Of a stretch of 64,000 nucleotides of DNA, positions 11,046-23,056 are shown in pieces (positions within the stretch are counted from its first letter, which is position 1; each line of letters begins with the position of its first letter). The translations under genes were made by a program, and so were the position numbers. The notes under the pieces were generated by a model that saw only the letters and a program-made list of their open reading frames with translations, ran no database searches and had not been told where the DNA came from. This DNA is from Brassica napus. Lineage: Eukaryota; Streptophyta; Magnoliopsida; Brassicales; Brassicaceae. The stretch is from positions 10,751,509 through 10,815,508 of the forward strand of contig NC_063442.1 of the NCBI RefSeq assembly GCF_020379485.1. Direction: 5' to 3'.

Positions 11046-12873
11046 TCTTTTAGTAGTCTTTCATTCTTTTAATAGTTACAAGCAAAGAGCTAATGGACAG
11101 AGAACTTCAGTAAAGTCTGAGAAAGGCAAACTTGCATGTACACCAGAGATTGGTGGAGCAGTGCGGGTCAGAAATGTAGTAGCTTCTGCAGGGTCTCCAG
11201 GATTACCAGCATCACACATTGTGTTAGTATGAGACAAGACAAAAACGCTTACAGGTTGATCAAATATGGAAGCTCAATATATAGCATGATGTGAAGGAAA
11301 AATGGTGCATACATTCAAAGGGGGAATGATCGTAGCAATCAAAGCCGGTTCAACCGAGTAGCACAAGAAAGCAAAGGGAAGCGTTTTGGTGGATCTTCAC
11401 CTATATAAGGGAATTGTTGCAGTGGCTGAAATAATAAGGAATGTGTGTCATGAGGTCTAGGACACCTAATATAGCAACATGCCATGATTGTAAAATGAGA
11501 CAGTGATGATTGTCTCTCAAGGTGGAGCTAAGTTTGAGAAAAATATGGAAGTTTTAATGATTCAAGCTTTAGGTGGAGTCTCTGCAGATAAAAGAAGCAC
11601 AAATAAACTTATGATAAGTTTGGTTTAATATGGGGTACTGAACTCATACGTTTATGGAATCAAAGATTATTAGCTCACGGAGGTAAAGAGTTAATAGAGG
11701 AATGAGTCACTGGTTTCGGATGACTTCATGGTGATAAATGTGAGAGGAAAATATGGATCCAAGGTCAGGAAAATATGTAAACAAGATCAGTCACATGTTG
11801 GTTATCTCTTTAGAAGGTAAAAGTGGAGGCTGCTAAGGTCTGATGGGGTGATTGATGATAGTGAGGACATCTAATGGAGAGCTGCAGATATCTCATATGC
11901 TAATGAGATGGTGGTGTAAGTATATATGAGATAAGGACAAATGGATGGTTCAGTGTTCTCTTGAAAAGGAAACTGAAAGAGATTGGATGCAAGGTCTACA
12001 AGGATAGTCTCAAGAGCATCTATGTAAAAGGAATTAAATGGTTTGACTAGAGGTTAAAGAAGTTCTGATCATATCAGAGAAGTTAAGCAAGTGAAAGACA
12101 TTCATAACTGAATGGAAATGCAGAAGCGTCAAACTGCATTGGGGGTAAAGAACAAGTAAGGTTTACTTGTGTCTTTGGAGCATCACAAAGAAGCAAGTGA
12201 AATATTTATCTCGGCATAGCAGAGAATTGCTACTCACGTACCAGCATTCACAGCTTGATTGAAGAATGCAAATAAATCAGAATGAGGTACTGATTGGGTT
12301 TGAGAAAAAACGTGATGCGAACACCAAGTCTGGTGTGATCCGCCTACAGGTATAGGTGTTAGGGGATGCATAGCAGAGAAGAGATATCAGGGCTCTAGAG
12401 TAGATGACTTTTGGCGGAACTGCTTGAGCTAGAGTTGTATACAGAATCAGTCTAGCAAGGTTAACAGTTGGATGATTGGTTCTATTGGTTGTAATGGTGG
12501 TACAAATAGGAGTTCACAGCAATTCTGATACAGAAGGATTTTGGACAAGGTTAAGCAAATATAATTGTTTCGAAAGTCATTCCTAGCGAGGTGGAGTTAG
12601 GTGGCATGTTCTAGTGGATCAACATGATGCTTTAATTTTTAGAAAATTGACTCTCAGGTTTGAATTTAAAACTAACAAATTGTTGGTTGGGATGATTTTG
12701 CAGGTATGAATCAAGAATTTCTTCTGGTTGAAGCATGTGTGATTCATGGACCTATTGCAAATGATTCAAGGAAGTTTGTTTCTAACGTTAGTGTACATGA
12801 CGAGAAACAAATGGTTAACATAAGAATCAAGTTGCAGGAGGAAAGTTCAAGTTTCTCAATCACTTTAACATGC
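11046..12873. other. Unidentified 1.8-kb block without ORFs
   Basis: This block interrupts the duplicated OTS-ML segment: its right edge cuts the third ML copy after the MF codons. It is richer in G and purines on the plus strand than its surroundings, contains one possible TATA stretch (CTATATAAGG near 11401), and holds no ORF longer than 76 codons. I recognise no terminal repeats or protein domain. It may be a decayed retroelement, but this is not shown. Confidence 0.35.
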
Positions 12874-13110
12874 CGATGAACATTGGATGAACTTGAGAGA
12901 TCGCCATTGATTGGCACTCAAAGATCTTCAAAAGAGGAATTGAACTCTCTTTAGTTTAACAAATACTTATTGTTAAGTAGTCTCCGTCTAACCACATATC
13001 ACGTGTCCTGCATGATATTATTCATAGTCAATAGAGTATACTATTTTGCTATAATTAGTAGGGTGTTTCTTTAATGTATTATCCATGCCTCCTTATTTAT
13101 TAATCCTCAA
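12874..13110 (-). pseudogene. 5' fragment of a third ML-domain gene copy
   Basis: On the minus strand the ATG at 12907 begins MAISQVHPMF, matching the first ten codons of the other two ML copies, and the upstream 180 bp match their promoters (ACTCTCTTTAGTTT, AATACTTATTGTTAAG, CCTGCATGATA). Homology ends abruptly at about 12874, where the unidentified block begins. Exons 2-4 are absent nearby. Confidence 0.8.
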
Positions 13111-13989
13111 GCATTACAATATGTTTTCGTAGACACTTATATCACTAGAATGATTTTTAGAAACTTAAGAAAAATAAATTGGTTCATATAAATATATATT
13201 ATATTTTTTATTAGACTAACTTTAAAATTGATTAGCAGTGTACAAAAGAATAATCTCAATTATTTTTTAAATAAAAGCTATCGAATTACATAAATATGAT
13301 TGACATATATATGACAATTAATGATTATAAATAATACATATTTGATAACAATTTTCGTATCCTTCTCTTTTTTGTTTTATTTTATATTTTAAAATAAAAT
13401 ATAAAATAACAAAATATATTTTTTATTCTTTTTTTAAACAATCACATTAAGCATATAATAACAAAATTTAAAAATTTTCTTATATGTTATATTTAATTTT
13501 TTAAAACGACTATAAATTATAAAAAATGGTAAAAGTCCCACATTGAAAATTTTGTGATCAATGGTTTAACTTTGTTTTGTTCAAGCAAAATACAAATGAT
13601 CATAAATTATATGAATATGAAGTCTTATTAATAAATAAATAAATATATATATACACATATATATTAATATAATTTAAATTAAAATATATACAATATAAAA
13701 TATATAAATATGTTAATTTCAAAATTTCAAAATTTGCATTGAAAAATTATTAAGATCTTAATATTTAATTTTGAAATTTTTATTAAAAATCACACATTAA
13801 ATTTTTTGTGATTAACAATTTAAATTTTTTTTACAGCAAATATACAAATGTTAATAAAATTATATGAGTAGGAAGTGTTAATAATAAATATTTATATTAA
13901 AATAATCTTTATATATCTATGTCAATATCACCAAATTTTAATTATATACCATATAAAATAAATAAAATGATTGTTTTGATTTATTTACC
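13111..13989. other. AT-rich spacer
   Basis: No gene, RNA or well-bounded mobile element is seen. Two related stretches (around 13530-13640 and 13780-13890, both with AAAATTTTGTGATYA-like text) suggest an old internal duplication. Confidence 0.5.
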
Positions 13990-14203
13990 AAAAATATGGG
14001 GGAATTACCATTAATACCACTTTCCTAATACCACTTTTCAACTTTACACTTTTCAATTTTACCATTAAAATTTTAATTGGCAAAGTACCTTTATACCCCT
14101 AACTAATTAAGCCTAAGACTAACTCTTCTCTCTTACATCTCACGATAATTAAATCTCATCATCTCACAAATCGTCGACGGATTCCAGCGGTGACGAGTTC
14201 TCC

Positions 14204-14375
14204 GGCGAGATTCGACTCTGCAGAGTTTTCCGGCGAGATCCGACGAAGCTACGGCGAGATTCGACGAAGCTACGAAGAGATCCGACGAAGCTACGGCAAG
14301 ATCCGACGAAGCTACGGCGAGATCGTACGAAGCTGCGGCGAGATCCGACGAAGCTACGTCGATCTCCCTCACGAC
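14204..14375 (+). repeat. GC-rich 21-bp tandem array, left subterminal region of MULE A
   Basis: About seven imperfect copies of GGCGAGATCCGACGAAGCTA plus C lie roughly 200 bp from the left end. Because the unit is 21 bp, a short ORF reads as a heptad repeat (EIRRSYG); I regard that ORF as incidental. The core CGAGATCCGACG recurs in the right-hand array as CGAGATCCGCCG. Confidence 0.85.
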
Positions 14376-15719
14376 GCTAAGAAACGCTAACAAAGGTCAA
14401 AGGATAATAGATGTTGATTTTCGTCTCTTTCTGTAATTGTAGCTTTTGTTTCTCAAAATCGATATGTTTCTGCGAAGGAAGACGGAGTTTTTCTCGTGAA
14501 GTTTTCAAATCACAAGTTTATAAAATCTTATAAATATTTATCAGTGAAGAACGTAGTTCTTATATATTATCGTTTTTGATATGTCTTTGTTGATCTGTCT
14601 TGTTTTGAGATTTTTTTTGTGTTGAATATTTTCTATTCCTTCCTTGATCCATATATTTCTTATAATCAGGTTATGATGATTGAACCAACGACGCTCCAGT
14701 GACCATATCCAATTGCTCCGACCAAATCTCGCTCCGGTGAACACCAACTCGCTCCGGTGAACACCAACAAGCTCTGGTGAACACGATCGACAAACTTAAA
14801 GATAGTTTGTGTCAGTGGATTTGATTTCCGAGTTCAATTGAGTAAATTAGTTCAATTGAATCTATGTAAAACCCCAAATCTAATTGACGTGTTTGAACTT
14901 TGAAGTGCACATTTCTGAGTTAAATTACAGTGAATCTTGTTTTTGGAAGTGAGTGCTTATGCGTAAGAATAATATGTGATTGGGTTGTGTCCAGATTTTG
15001 AAGATCGACGAGGTTGGTGAGCTGTTTGAAGAAGTAAGAGGGACTCAGAACAAGAACGTGGTTTGTGAGATCAAAGAATTGCAGATTTATAAAGCTTTAT
15101 AAAAGTTGCAGAGTTGGCTTCTTAACACCATCTTCTCTCTCATCTTCTTCAGACATCTCTTATACTAAAACAATCGTATATCTCTCCTAAGACTTGCAAA
15201 GCTGAAGAGGTTAGTTGGACATCTAAGTGAATTTGGCTGCAATTTTTTTTTCTTTTTACAAAAAAGAAGAGTGTGATGTGGAGAAACCTTGATGTTCTCA
15301 GATTATGTTTGAAATGACATTTTTTTGTTGAGAACAAGGAATTATCTCTAATGTTCAGATGAGAGCCTTATATAGTCCTTTCAACTCATAGTCTTGCTCT
15401 TTCCATGAAATGGCCTGTTATTCTGTGGCTAAGTGGCTAAGTAATTGAAACTACTCAATTTTACTACATTTTGTTTCTTGTAATAGAAATCAAGCTTGGT
15501 TAGGTTGACGTTGAATGGTCTAGATTTTGTGCCAATATTCATATGACCAAATGGGTTACATGAAGGGAACCTTATACGGAAGAGAGAACAAGAAGAGAAA
15601 TAACACATTGTATCCAGAATTCAAGTAAAGAAACATGTCGTTCAGATGTTTTTAGTGTCTAAATTATGAAGGTAAATTAGGATTCCATATCAAATGATTA
15701 AAATACAGACAAAAGATAT

Positions 15720-16550
15720 ACTTTATAAAGCCATGAACAAACAAATTGTTTATATACCCTCTATAAAAAGTTTATAGATTCTGTATAAATAATTTATATA
15801 CCCTTATAAATGGTTTATAAAATTTATGTATTGTTTTTATAAATATTTATAAATGATTTATAAACACTTATTAATTATTTACATATAAATCCTTATAAAC
15901 TATTTTACATACTCTTATAAATTTTTTTATAAGCCTTTATAAATGGTTTATAGACTCTTACAAAAAAATTGTAAACCTTTTTAAAAGGTTTATAAAATTC
16001 AGAAATTGTTTTTAGTAGTTTTTATAAATGATTTATAAACTCTTATTAATTATTTATATATCCTTATAAACCCTTATAAACGATTTTACAAACTCTTATA
16101 AATTGTTTTTATAAATCAGAAATTGTTTTTAGTAATTTTTATAAATGATTTATAAACTCTTATTAATTATTTATATATCCTTATAAACCCTTATAAACAA
16201 TTTTACAAACTCTCATAAATTGTTTCTACAAGTTCTTATAAATTACTGTAGACTCTTATAAATGATTTAAGTGACTTTCTAATTGGTTCCCAAACCTATA
16301 AACCTTATAAGTTGAATACATAACCCATATTAATTGTGTATATACTTTCATAACGTTTTTATAAACAATTATAAATGGTTTATAGACTTTATTAATTGTT
16401 TTATAAACCTTTATAAATGTAAACATTTATAAATGGTTTTGAGACTCTTACAAATAATATATAAACCTTTATAAATAGCTTATAAACTTTACAAACTGTT
16501 TTATATATTTTTATAAATTATTTATAAACTTTTATTTTCTCTTAAACTTT
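15720..16550. repeat. TTATAAA-rich degenerate tandem repeats inside MULE A
   Basis: Short, irregular units of the type CCTTATAAATGGTTTATAAA are repeated for about 0.8 kb, with local longer duplications (for example 16018-16100 and 16138-16210). No coding potential is seen. Confidence 0.7.
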
Positions 16551-16999
16551 CTTTTCTCTTCATTTTTATCTTCTTTCATGTGTTATTGCCCTACATCATA
16601 TGCTGCAAAAAGTAAAGCCACAAATCCTCGTTCCCTTTAGCTTTTCTTCATTTTATATCCTTGTTGAACTAATTGCACAACACTGTAAAAATCCATGTCA
16701 TCCAAGATCAGGATGTGTTGGGGTCACCAAATGTTTGTATTCCTCAGAGAATCCAAATAATGTATTAACCACAAGATGTAACAAAGAATAAACAACGTAT
16801 TATAAGTCTCTCTAATTTATAAATTTATAAACCCCTATAATACTACATTTATAATCTTTTATAAAACACTTAACATTATTGACCAAGACACCGATTGGAT
16901 AATCACTTTTGGATTGTCTAGTGGTTCTGTTCCAGCTTCATAAATCCTTGGAGGCAATCATGAAGATGTGCAAGATTCATTGCTGTCTAACTGCAAGAC

Positions 17000-17965
17000 G
17001 AAATAAAAAGATGATGTTAACTTTTAATCGTGGTCTAAAGATACCTTATCCAAGCATAATGTTCATGTATTTCGGTAACAGTCTTACAAATAACACAGAA
17101 CAAGACTTCTCGAGTTCACACGTTTATATGTTGTTCTATAGACATATATGATGAATTCTTGTCTAAGAACTTCTTTTATAAAACCTTATAAATCGTTGAG
17201 CTGTACTATCAACAATATCCTAAAATACAGATTTATAAGGGGTTATAATTCCTTAATATGCAGTGTACTATCGGAAAATCTCTCTCTTAGCCGGAACTAT
17301 TCAGATGACAAGTCCAAATCAACTGTATTCTATTTTTGGATAAACAGAAGGAAGAAAATCCTAAAATTACTTGAAACCCAGATTTATAAAGGATTTTAAG
17401 TTGTCAAAAAACTCAATGTTCACTATCGAAACTGTTTCTCTTAAATCGACATGTTCAAATGAGAAGTCAAAAACAAAAATGATATGAAGTTAATAAAAGG
17501 ATGATATGAACTTCTAATCATGGCTTAAACATACCTTATCCAAGCATAGGGTTCGTGTATTTCGACAACAATCTTACAAATAATATAGAATAACACAACA
17601 CAAGACTTCTTTAGTTCACACATTTATATGTTGTCCTATAGAAATATGCGATGAACTCTTGTTAAAAAACTTCTTTTATAAAATCTTGTAAATCGTTGAG
17701 TTGTATTATCAACAATATCCTAAAACCCATATTTATAAAGGGTTATAATTCCTTAATATACAATGTTCACTATCGAAAAATCTCTCTCTTAGCAAGGACC
17801 ATTCAAATGACAAGTCCAAATTAACCGTATTCTATTTTTATAACAGAAAGGAGAAATCCCTAAAATTACTTGAAACCTAGATTTATAAAGGATTTTAAGT
17901 TGTCAAAACTCAATATTGTTCACTATGAAAATTGTTTCTCTTAGATCGACATGTAATGAGAAGTC
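17000..17965. repeat. Two direct repeats of about 490 bp inside MULE A
   Basis: The block starting near ATACCTTATCCAAGCATA at 17041 recurs at 17531 and stays alignable to about 17960, with many substitutions and small indels. Short ORFs in the first copy are not preserved in the second, which argues against a coding role. Confidence 0.75.
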
Positions 17966-18149
17966 TAAAGCAAACCTTTTTGATTTTTTGATAAGAGAAA
18001 GAACAAAATCAAATATTTACTCGAAACAAACAAAAGAATACAAGAATTAGAGACGTACGAGTTGTGAATCTTGAACAGGAATCAACATTTGAAGGCTTTG
18101 AATCGCGATTCTCTGTAATCCGTTTTCGTCGCCGGTTGTGTGAGAGAGA

Positions 18150-18262
18150 GAGATGACGGATCTCGACGGAGACGGTGGATCTCGACAGAGACGGCAGATC
18201 TCGACGGAGACAGCGGATCTCGACGGAGACGGCGGATCTCGACGGAGACGGCGGATCTCGAC
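18150..18262 (-). repeat. GC-rich 19-bp tandem array, right subterminal region of MULE A
   Basis: About six copies of GTCGAGATCCGCCGTCTCC (minus strand) lie roughly 185-295 bp from the right end. Read inward from the element end, the unit shares CGAGATCCG[A/C]CG with the array at the other end. The ORFs over it on the minus strand have a 19-residue period that follows from the 19-bp unit, so they are probably artefacts. Confidence 0.85.
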
Positions 18263-18454
18263 GGTAAGTCTGAGAGAAAATGGATCTCAAAAAGAGAGAG
18301 GAAGAGTCGATGATTGAGGAGAAGATAAGGTAAGGGTACTATTGTCTTTTGTTCATTAATGAAAGTGGTATTTATGAAAATGTCCCTAAATTGGTGGTAA
18401 AATTGAATAGTGGTATCAAACAAAGTGTAAAAGTAAAATTTCCCCAAAAATATG

Positions 18455-18642
18455 ATTGTAAATAAACAAAATGTATTGGTTTTGATTTATGTGTTTACTC
18501 TAATGTATATACTTTTATGTATACAAATTATTTTTTAAATAAGTGGTTTCTAATATGTTATTTGATCATGCCAATCCCAAAAATACAATTCTTCAAATCG
18601 AAGTTAGTTTTAATATTGGAAGCACTATATATACCATTCAGA
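18455..18642. other. Host sequence between MULE A and MULE B
   Basis: This is 188 bp of AT-rich sequence between the two 9-bp target duplications. It holds no feature. It would be the loop of a hairpin formed by the adjoining inverted ends of A and B. Confidence 0.7.
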
Positions 18643-18651
18643 TTAAATAAT

Positions 18652-19898
18652 GGGGAAATTTTACTTTTACACTTTGTTTGATACCACTATTCAATTTTAC
18701 TATTTTCATAGTGAACAATATTGAGTTTTACTATTTAATGAGAAACAATTTTCATAGTGAACAATATTGAGTTTTGACAACTTAAAATCCTTTATAAATC
18801 TAGGTTTCAAGTAATTTTAGGGACTTGTTCTGAGTCCCTCTTACTTCTTCAAACAGCTCACCAACCTCGTCGATCTTCAAAATCTGGACACAACCCAATC
18901 ACATATTATTCTTACGCATAAGCACTCACTTCCAAAAACAAGATTCACTGTAATTTAACTCAGAAATGTGCACTTCAAAATTCAAACACGTCAATTAGAT
19001 TTGGGGTTTTACATAGATTCAATTGAACTAATTTACTCAATTGAACTCGGAAATCAAATCCACTGACACAAACTATCTTTAAGTTTGTCGATCGTGTTCA
19101 CCAGAGCTTGTTGGTGTTCACCGGAGCGAGTTGGTGTTCACCGGAGCGAGTTGGTGTTCACCGGAGCGAGATTTGGTCGGAGCAATTGGATATGGTCACT
19201 GGAGCGTCGTTGGTTCAATCATCATAACCTGATTATAAGAAATATATGGATCAAGGAAGGAATAGAAAATATTCAACACAAAAAAATCTCAAAACAAGAC
19301 AGATCAACAAAGACATATCAAAAACGATAATATATAAGAACTACGTTCTTCACTGATAAATATTTATAAGATTTTATAAACTTGTGATTTGAAAACTTCA
19401 CGAGAAAAACTCCGTCTTCCTTCGCAGAAACATATCGATTTTGAGAAACAAAAGCTACAATTACAGAAAGAGACGAAAATCAACATCTATTATCCTTTGA
19501 CCTTTGTTAGCGTTTCTTAGCGTCGTGAGGGAGATCGACGTAGCTTCGTCGGATCTCGCCGCAGCTTCGTACGATCTCGCCGTAGCTTCGTCGGATCTTG
19601 CCGTAGCTTCGTCGGATCTCTTCGTAGCTTCGTCGAATCTCGCCGTAGCTTCGTCGGATCTCGCCGGAAAACTCTGCAGAGTCGAATCTCGCCGGAGAAC
19701 TCGTCACCGCTGGAATCCGTCGACGATTTGTGAGATGATGAGATTTAATTATCGTGAGATGTAAGAGAGAAGAGTTAGTCTTAGGCTTAATTAGTTAGGG
19801 GTATAAAGGTACTTTGCCAATTAAAATTTTAATGGTAAAATTGAAAAGTGTAAAGTTGAAAAGTGGTATTAGGAAAGTGGTATTAATGGTAATTCCCC
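18652..19898. mobile_element. Mutator-like element B, deletion derivative of A, inverted
   Basis: The element is 1,247 bp and flanked by the 9-bp duplication TTAAATAAT (18643-18651 and 19899-19907). Its left 60 bp are the reverse complement of the right end of A; its segment from about 18830 to 19898 is the near-identical reverse complement of the left 1.05 kb of A, including the 21-bp array (about 19540-19695). The A interval from about 15050 to 17860 is missing. B has one extra copy of a 20-bp unit (TTGGTGTTCACCGGAGCGAG) relative to A. Its different target duplication shows it inserted independently. Confidence 0.88.
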
Positions 19899-19907
19899 TT
19901 AAATAAT

Positions 19908-21463
19908 TTTGTATTGATTTTTATTCCTAAAAAAGCTTTTAATAAAATATCATGATAAGATTCCTATCACCTCTTTTTGAGTTTGTTAGAAAAATGATAA
20001 ATTTAATTTTTTGTATAATATTTTTTCTCCCTAGTACCCTCTCTAGTTATTATAATTGTAAGATTGAGATATTTTAACTATTTATTATAAGTTTTCTGGT
20101 TTATCATTTAATAAATCTAACAGTTCTTAGATTATACATAGTTTACATATATTAGAATGGTAAAGTATTACATATATTTTTATCGGTATACACTTACGTA
20201 ACTAAACCCTTAAAACATAGGTTAATAAAATAAATAATTTGTTTTTGTTTTAGAATTAGATTATTTTTTGACCAAACTGGTGAATATATACTAAACAGAT
20301 ATTTATATTTCAAGTCTGCGATTATATTTTATAACAACTTGATATATTAGATTTGAACACTAACCTATGAACAGAGTTTGCCGGTGATTTTCTTCAAAAA
20401 TTTGATTCTTAGATATGTATATGGAGTAGAACTAATTTTTAAAGATTTCCAACTTTTTAAATTGATACTTATGTAATGCAAATTCACATAAGAAGTTAAA
20501 AAAAAAGAAACAAAACTCATATCAGTAAAATAGGAACGAGAATAAAAACATAATTTTATATAGGTAAAAAATAAAATCACTTATAGAGAGTAAATAGTAA
20601 ATAAATCGAGAGAAGAAACATAATCCCCTTTCGTCTTTTTACAATCGACATTGCATATCTAGTGTTGGTGTTTGTGTCAGCCGTAAAACTTAATCTTCTT
20701 TTGTGCATATGAAGTCTTAAAAATAATTTAAATGAGTTGTAATACGTTAACTATTCAATAACGATGATACATTTAAGAGATCAATATTTGTATTCGTCGT
20801 TTTACAATCGATAAATATTGTAATGTTGTAAAATGTTAAAACCATGTAATAATTAAACATTAGTATTTTGCTATATTGATTAGGCTGGTTTTTTAAAGTA
20901 TTATCCTTATGTATGTAATCTTGTAATTTTCCAAATGAGACCGACACTTGTATAGGTTTGGAATTGGAAGTTGAGTCAAACCATTCCGCTTGACCCAACG
21001 TATAAGTTCGATTTTTTTCGATCCGTAAATCCAGTTCATATAACCCATTAAACATTGTCAAAAAAAAAAAACCCCATTAAACATATTATACAGTTGGCCC
21101 GTGCATAAAAACCAAAACCCGACCCAAAATAAAAATATCAGATCGGGTTACATTTCAGATATCAGGTTTGGTTCGAATTTACCCGATAACCGAAATGTAA
21201 CTCAAACTAAACCAAAATATATAATTATAGTTATGTATACATACACCACATATTTTACGGACTACGAGTTTTTGAATTTTGGATTATCATCATTATTAAG
21301 TATTTTATGTTATAAACTTTATGCTGTTTTTCTTCTATTTGATATGCACTGAAAACCTGAAGCCATACGATATATGATTACTTTATAGGCTATAGGAAGT
21401 GATACAAAACCAATTTGAAACTATTGTGCTATATCTAAGTCCTATATGTACTTGCAAATTTAA
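19908..21463. other. AT-rich spacer
   Basis: No supported gene. The stretch 21110-21200 contains CCCGACCC and ATCGGGTT words often seen in decayed Brassicaceae repeats, but no element boundaries could be set. Confidence 0.5.
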
Positions 21464-22016
21464 CTAGATTTTGATCCGCACGCCCGTGCGGATGTATTTA
21501 TTTTTTAAAAAATAGGATGCTATTTGATTTTTATGTTACTTTTTAGGGTTGGGCAAAAAACTCGAATTCGAAGAATTGAACCCATCCCAATCCGAATAAG
21601 TAGTACTAAATTCAAACCGGAATTGATTAAATATCTGAATTATTCAAAATTTTGGTATTTGAAGAACTGCAATCTAATCCGATCCGAACCGAAGCATTTT
21701 GGGTATCCAAAATAGATTTATATACTTATATATATATTAATAATTTTTTAAGAACATCCAGAATATATATGATACTTTTAAGTTCGCTTAAATGCTTGAA
21801 AATATATACAAATAATCAAACGTAAATATTTTAAATAGTTAAAATATACTCAAAACTCCAAAAATACTTAAATAATTATTAATTCTCTATCCAAATATTT
21901 AAACGAAACCTATTTAAATTGGTTATCCAAATCCGAACCAAATCCTCAAAGATCTAAACTGAACACAAAATCCCAAAAAGACCCGAAAACGAACCCGAAC
22001 GCCCACCCCTAATCAC

Positions 22017-22020
<4 letters not shown>

Positions 22021-22078
<58 letters not shown>
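22021..22078. repeat. (AT)n microsatellite
   Basis: About 58 bp of uninterrupted AT dinucleotides lie inside the Helitron. Confidence 0.95.
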
Positions 22079-22080
<2 letters not shown>

Positions 22081-22212
22081 TTTATGTGTCATCATAGGTT
22101 ACAAAATATGTGTTATCATATAATTAATCGTATTTTCTACGTACCATCAAATAAGTTTTCTTATAATTAATAATATTTTATATGTACAATCATATAAATA
22201 ATCACATATATT

Positions 22213-23040
22213 ATATTTTAAAATTTAATGTGAAATATAAAAACCATAATTTAAGTTGGTGTTTGAAATTGGACCTTGTATTTTATTTTTTTTATATATA
22301 TTGAAAACATTTTTATAATAGTTATTGGAAAATATGTTAGTAAAAATCAAATTTTGAATATATATATATATATATATTCATATATGAATGAATTTTTGAT
22401 ATTAATTAATTTTAAATTATTATTTTGATTTGAATATATATCAAGTAACATAGACCCATTACTTTTTAATATAATGTAATGGACTTTCAATTTTTTTTAG
22501 TAGCATTAAGCCCATTATTTTTTTTTCCTAATTTACTGCTATCCATGTTTCCAAACATTACTATTTTTTTTAACTACTATCCATATTTCCAAACAATCTC
22601 AATGTGTACTTCAACTTTAATAATATATATTTTAAAATTTAATGTGAAATATAAAAACCATAATTTAAGTTGGTGTTTGAAATTGGACCTTGTATTTTAT
22701 TTTTTTTATATATATTGAAAACATTTTTATAATAGTCATTGGAAAATATGTTAGTAAAAATCAAATTTTGAATATATATATATATATATATTCATATATG
22801 AATGAATTTTTGATATTAATTAATTTTAAATTATTATTTTGATTTGAATATATATCAAGTAACATAGACCCATTACTTTTTAATATAATGTAATGGACTT
22901 TCAATTTTTTTTAGTAGCATTAAGCCCATTATTTTTTTTTCCTAACTTACTGCTATCCATGTTTCCAAACATTACTATTTTTTTAACTACTATCCATATT
23001 TCCAAACAATCTCAATGTGTACTTCAACTTTAATAATATA
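22213..23040. repeat. Two tandem 414-bp units at the Helitron 5' end
   Basis: The second unit repeats the first almost exactly with a 414-bp period (for example the AATG at 22227 and 22641); only a few base changes and homopolymer differences are seen. Each unit ends with the Helitron 5' terminal text on the minus strand, so the terminus itself is duplicated. Confidence 0.9.
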
Positions 23041-23056
23041 GATAGAATGAGATTTA

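Larger units (their letters stand above)
13999..18445. mobile_element. Mutator-like element A (non-autonomous MULE)
   Basis: The element is 4,447 bp and flanked by the 9-bp duplication AAAAATATG (13990-13998 and 18446-18454), the size typical of Mutator superfamily insertions. Its ends begin GGGGAAWT and share diverged inverted sequences (TACCACT.., TCAATTTTAC). No transposase ORF is present. It contains GC-rich tandem arrays near both ends (14217-14375 and 18150-18262), a TTATAAA-rich core (about 15720-16550) and two 490-bp direct repeats (about 17000-17965). Element B at 18652-19898 is an internally deleted relative in opposite orientation. Mobilisation would need transposase from elsewhere. 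Confidence 0.85.
21464..23042 (-). mobile_element. Non-autonomous Helitron
   Basis: On the minus strand the element starts TCTATATTATTAAAGTTGAAG after an A and ends CTAG followed by T. A hairpin with 8-bp arms ATCCGCAC/GTGCGGAT (21474-21493) sits 6 nt before the CTAG end. These are the standard Helitron signatures (TC start, hairpin, CTRR end, insertion between A and T). No Rep/helicase ORF is present. It contains an (AT)n tract, a decayed repeat with GGGTTGGGCA/CGCCCACCCC ends (about 21545-22013) and a 414-bp tandem duplication at its 5' end. Confidence 0.85.

Noticed and set aside
14133..14393. Heptad-repeat ORFs over the left MULE array (also 19504-19764)
   Set aside because: They are open on both strands because the 21-bp unit lacks stops; they begin in non-coding text and are probably artefacts.
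16600..17399. Three short ORFs inside MULE A as captured genes
   Set aside because: No domain is recognised, and the two in the 490-bp repeat are not open in its second copy.
18082..18447. Arg/Ser-rich ORFs over the right MULE array
   Set aside because: The 19-residue periodicity follows from the 19-bp DNA unit, and the ORF runs into the transposon terminus; no evidence of a gene.
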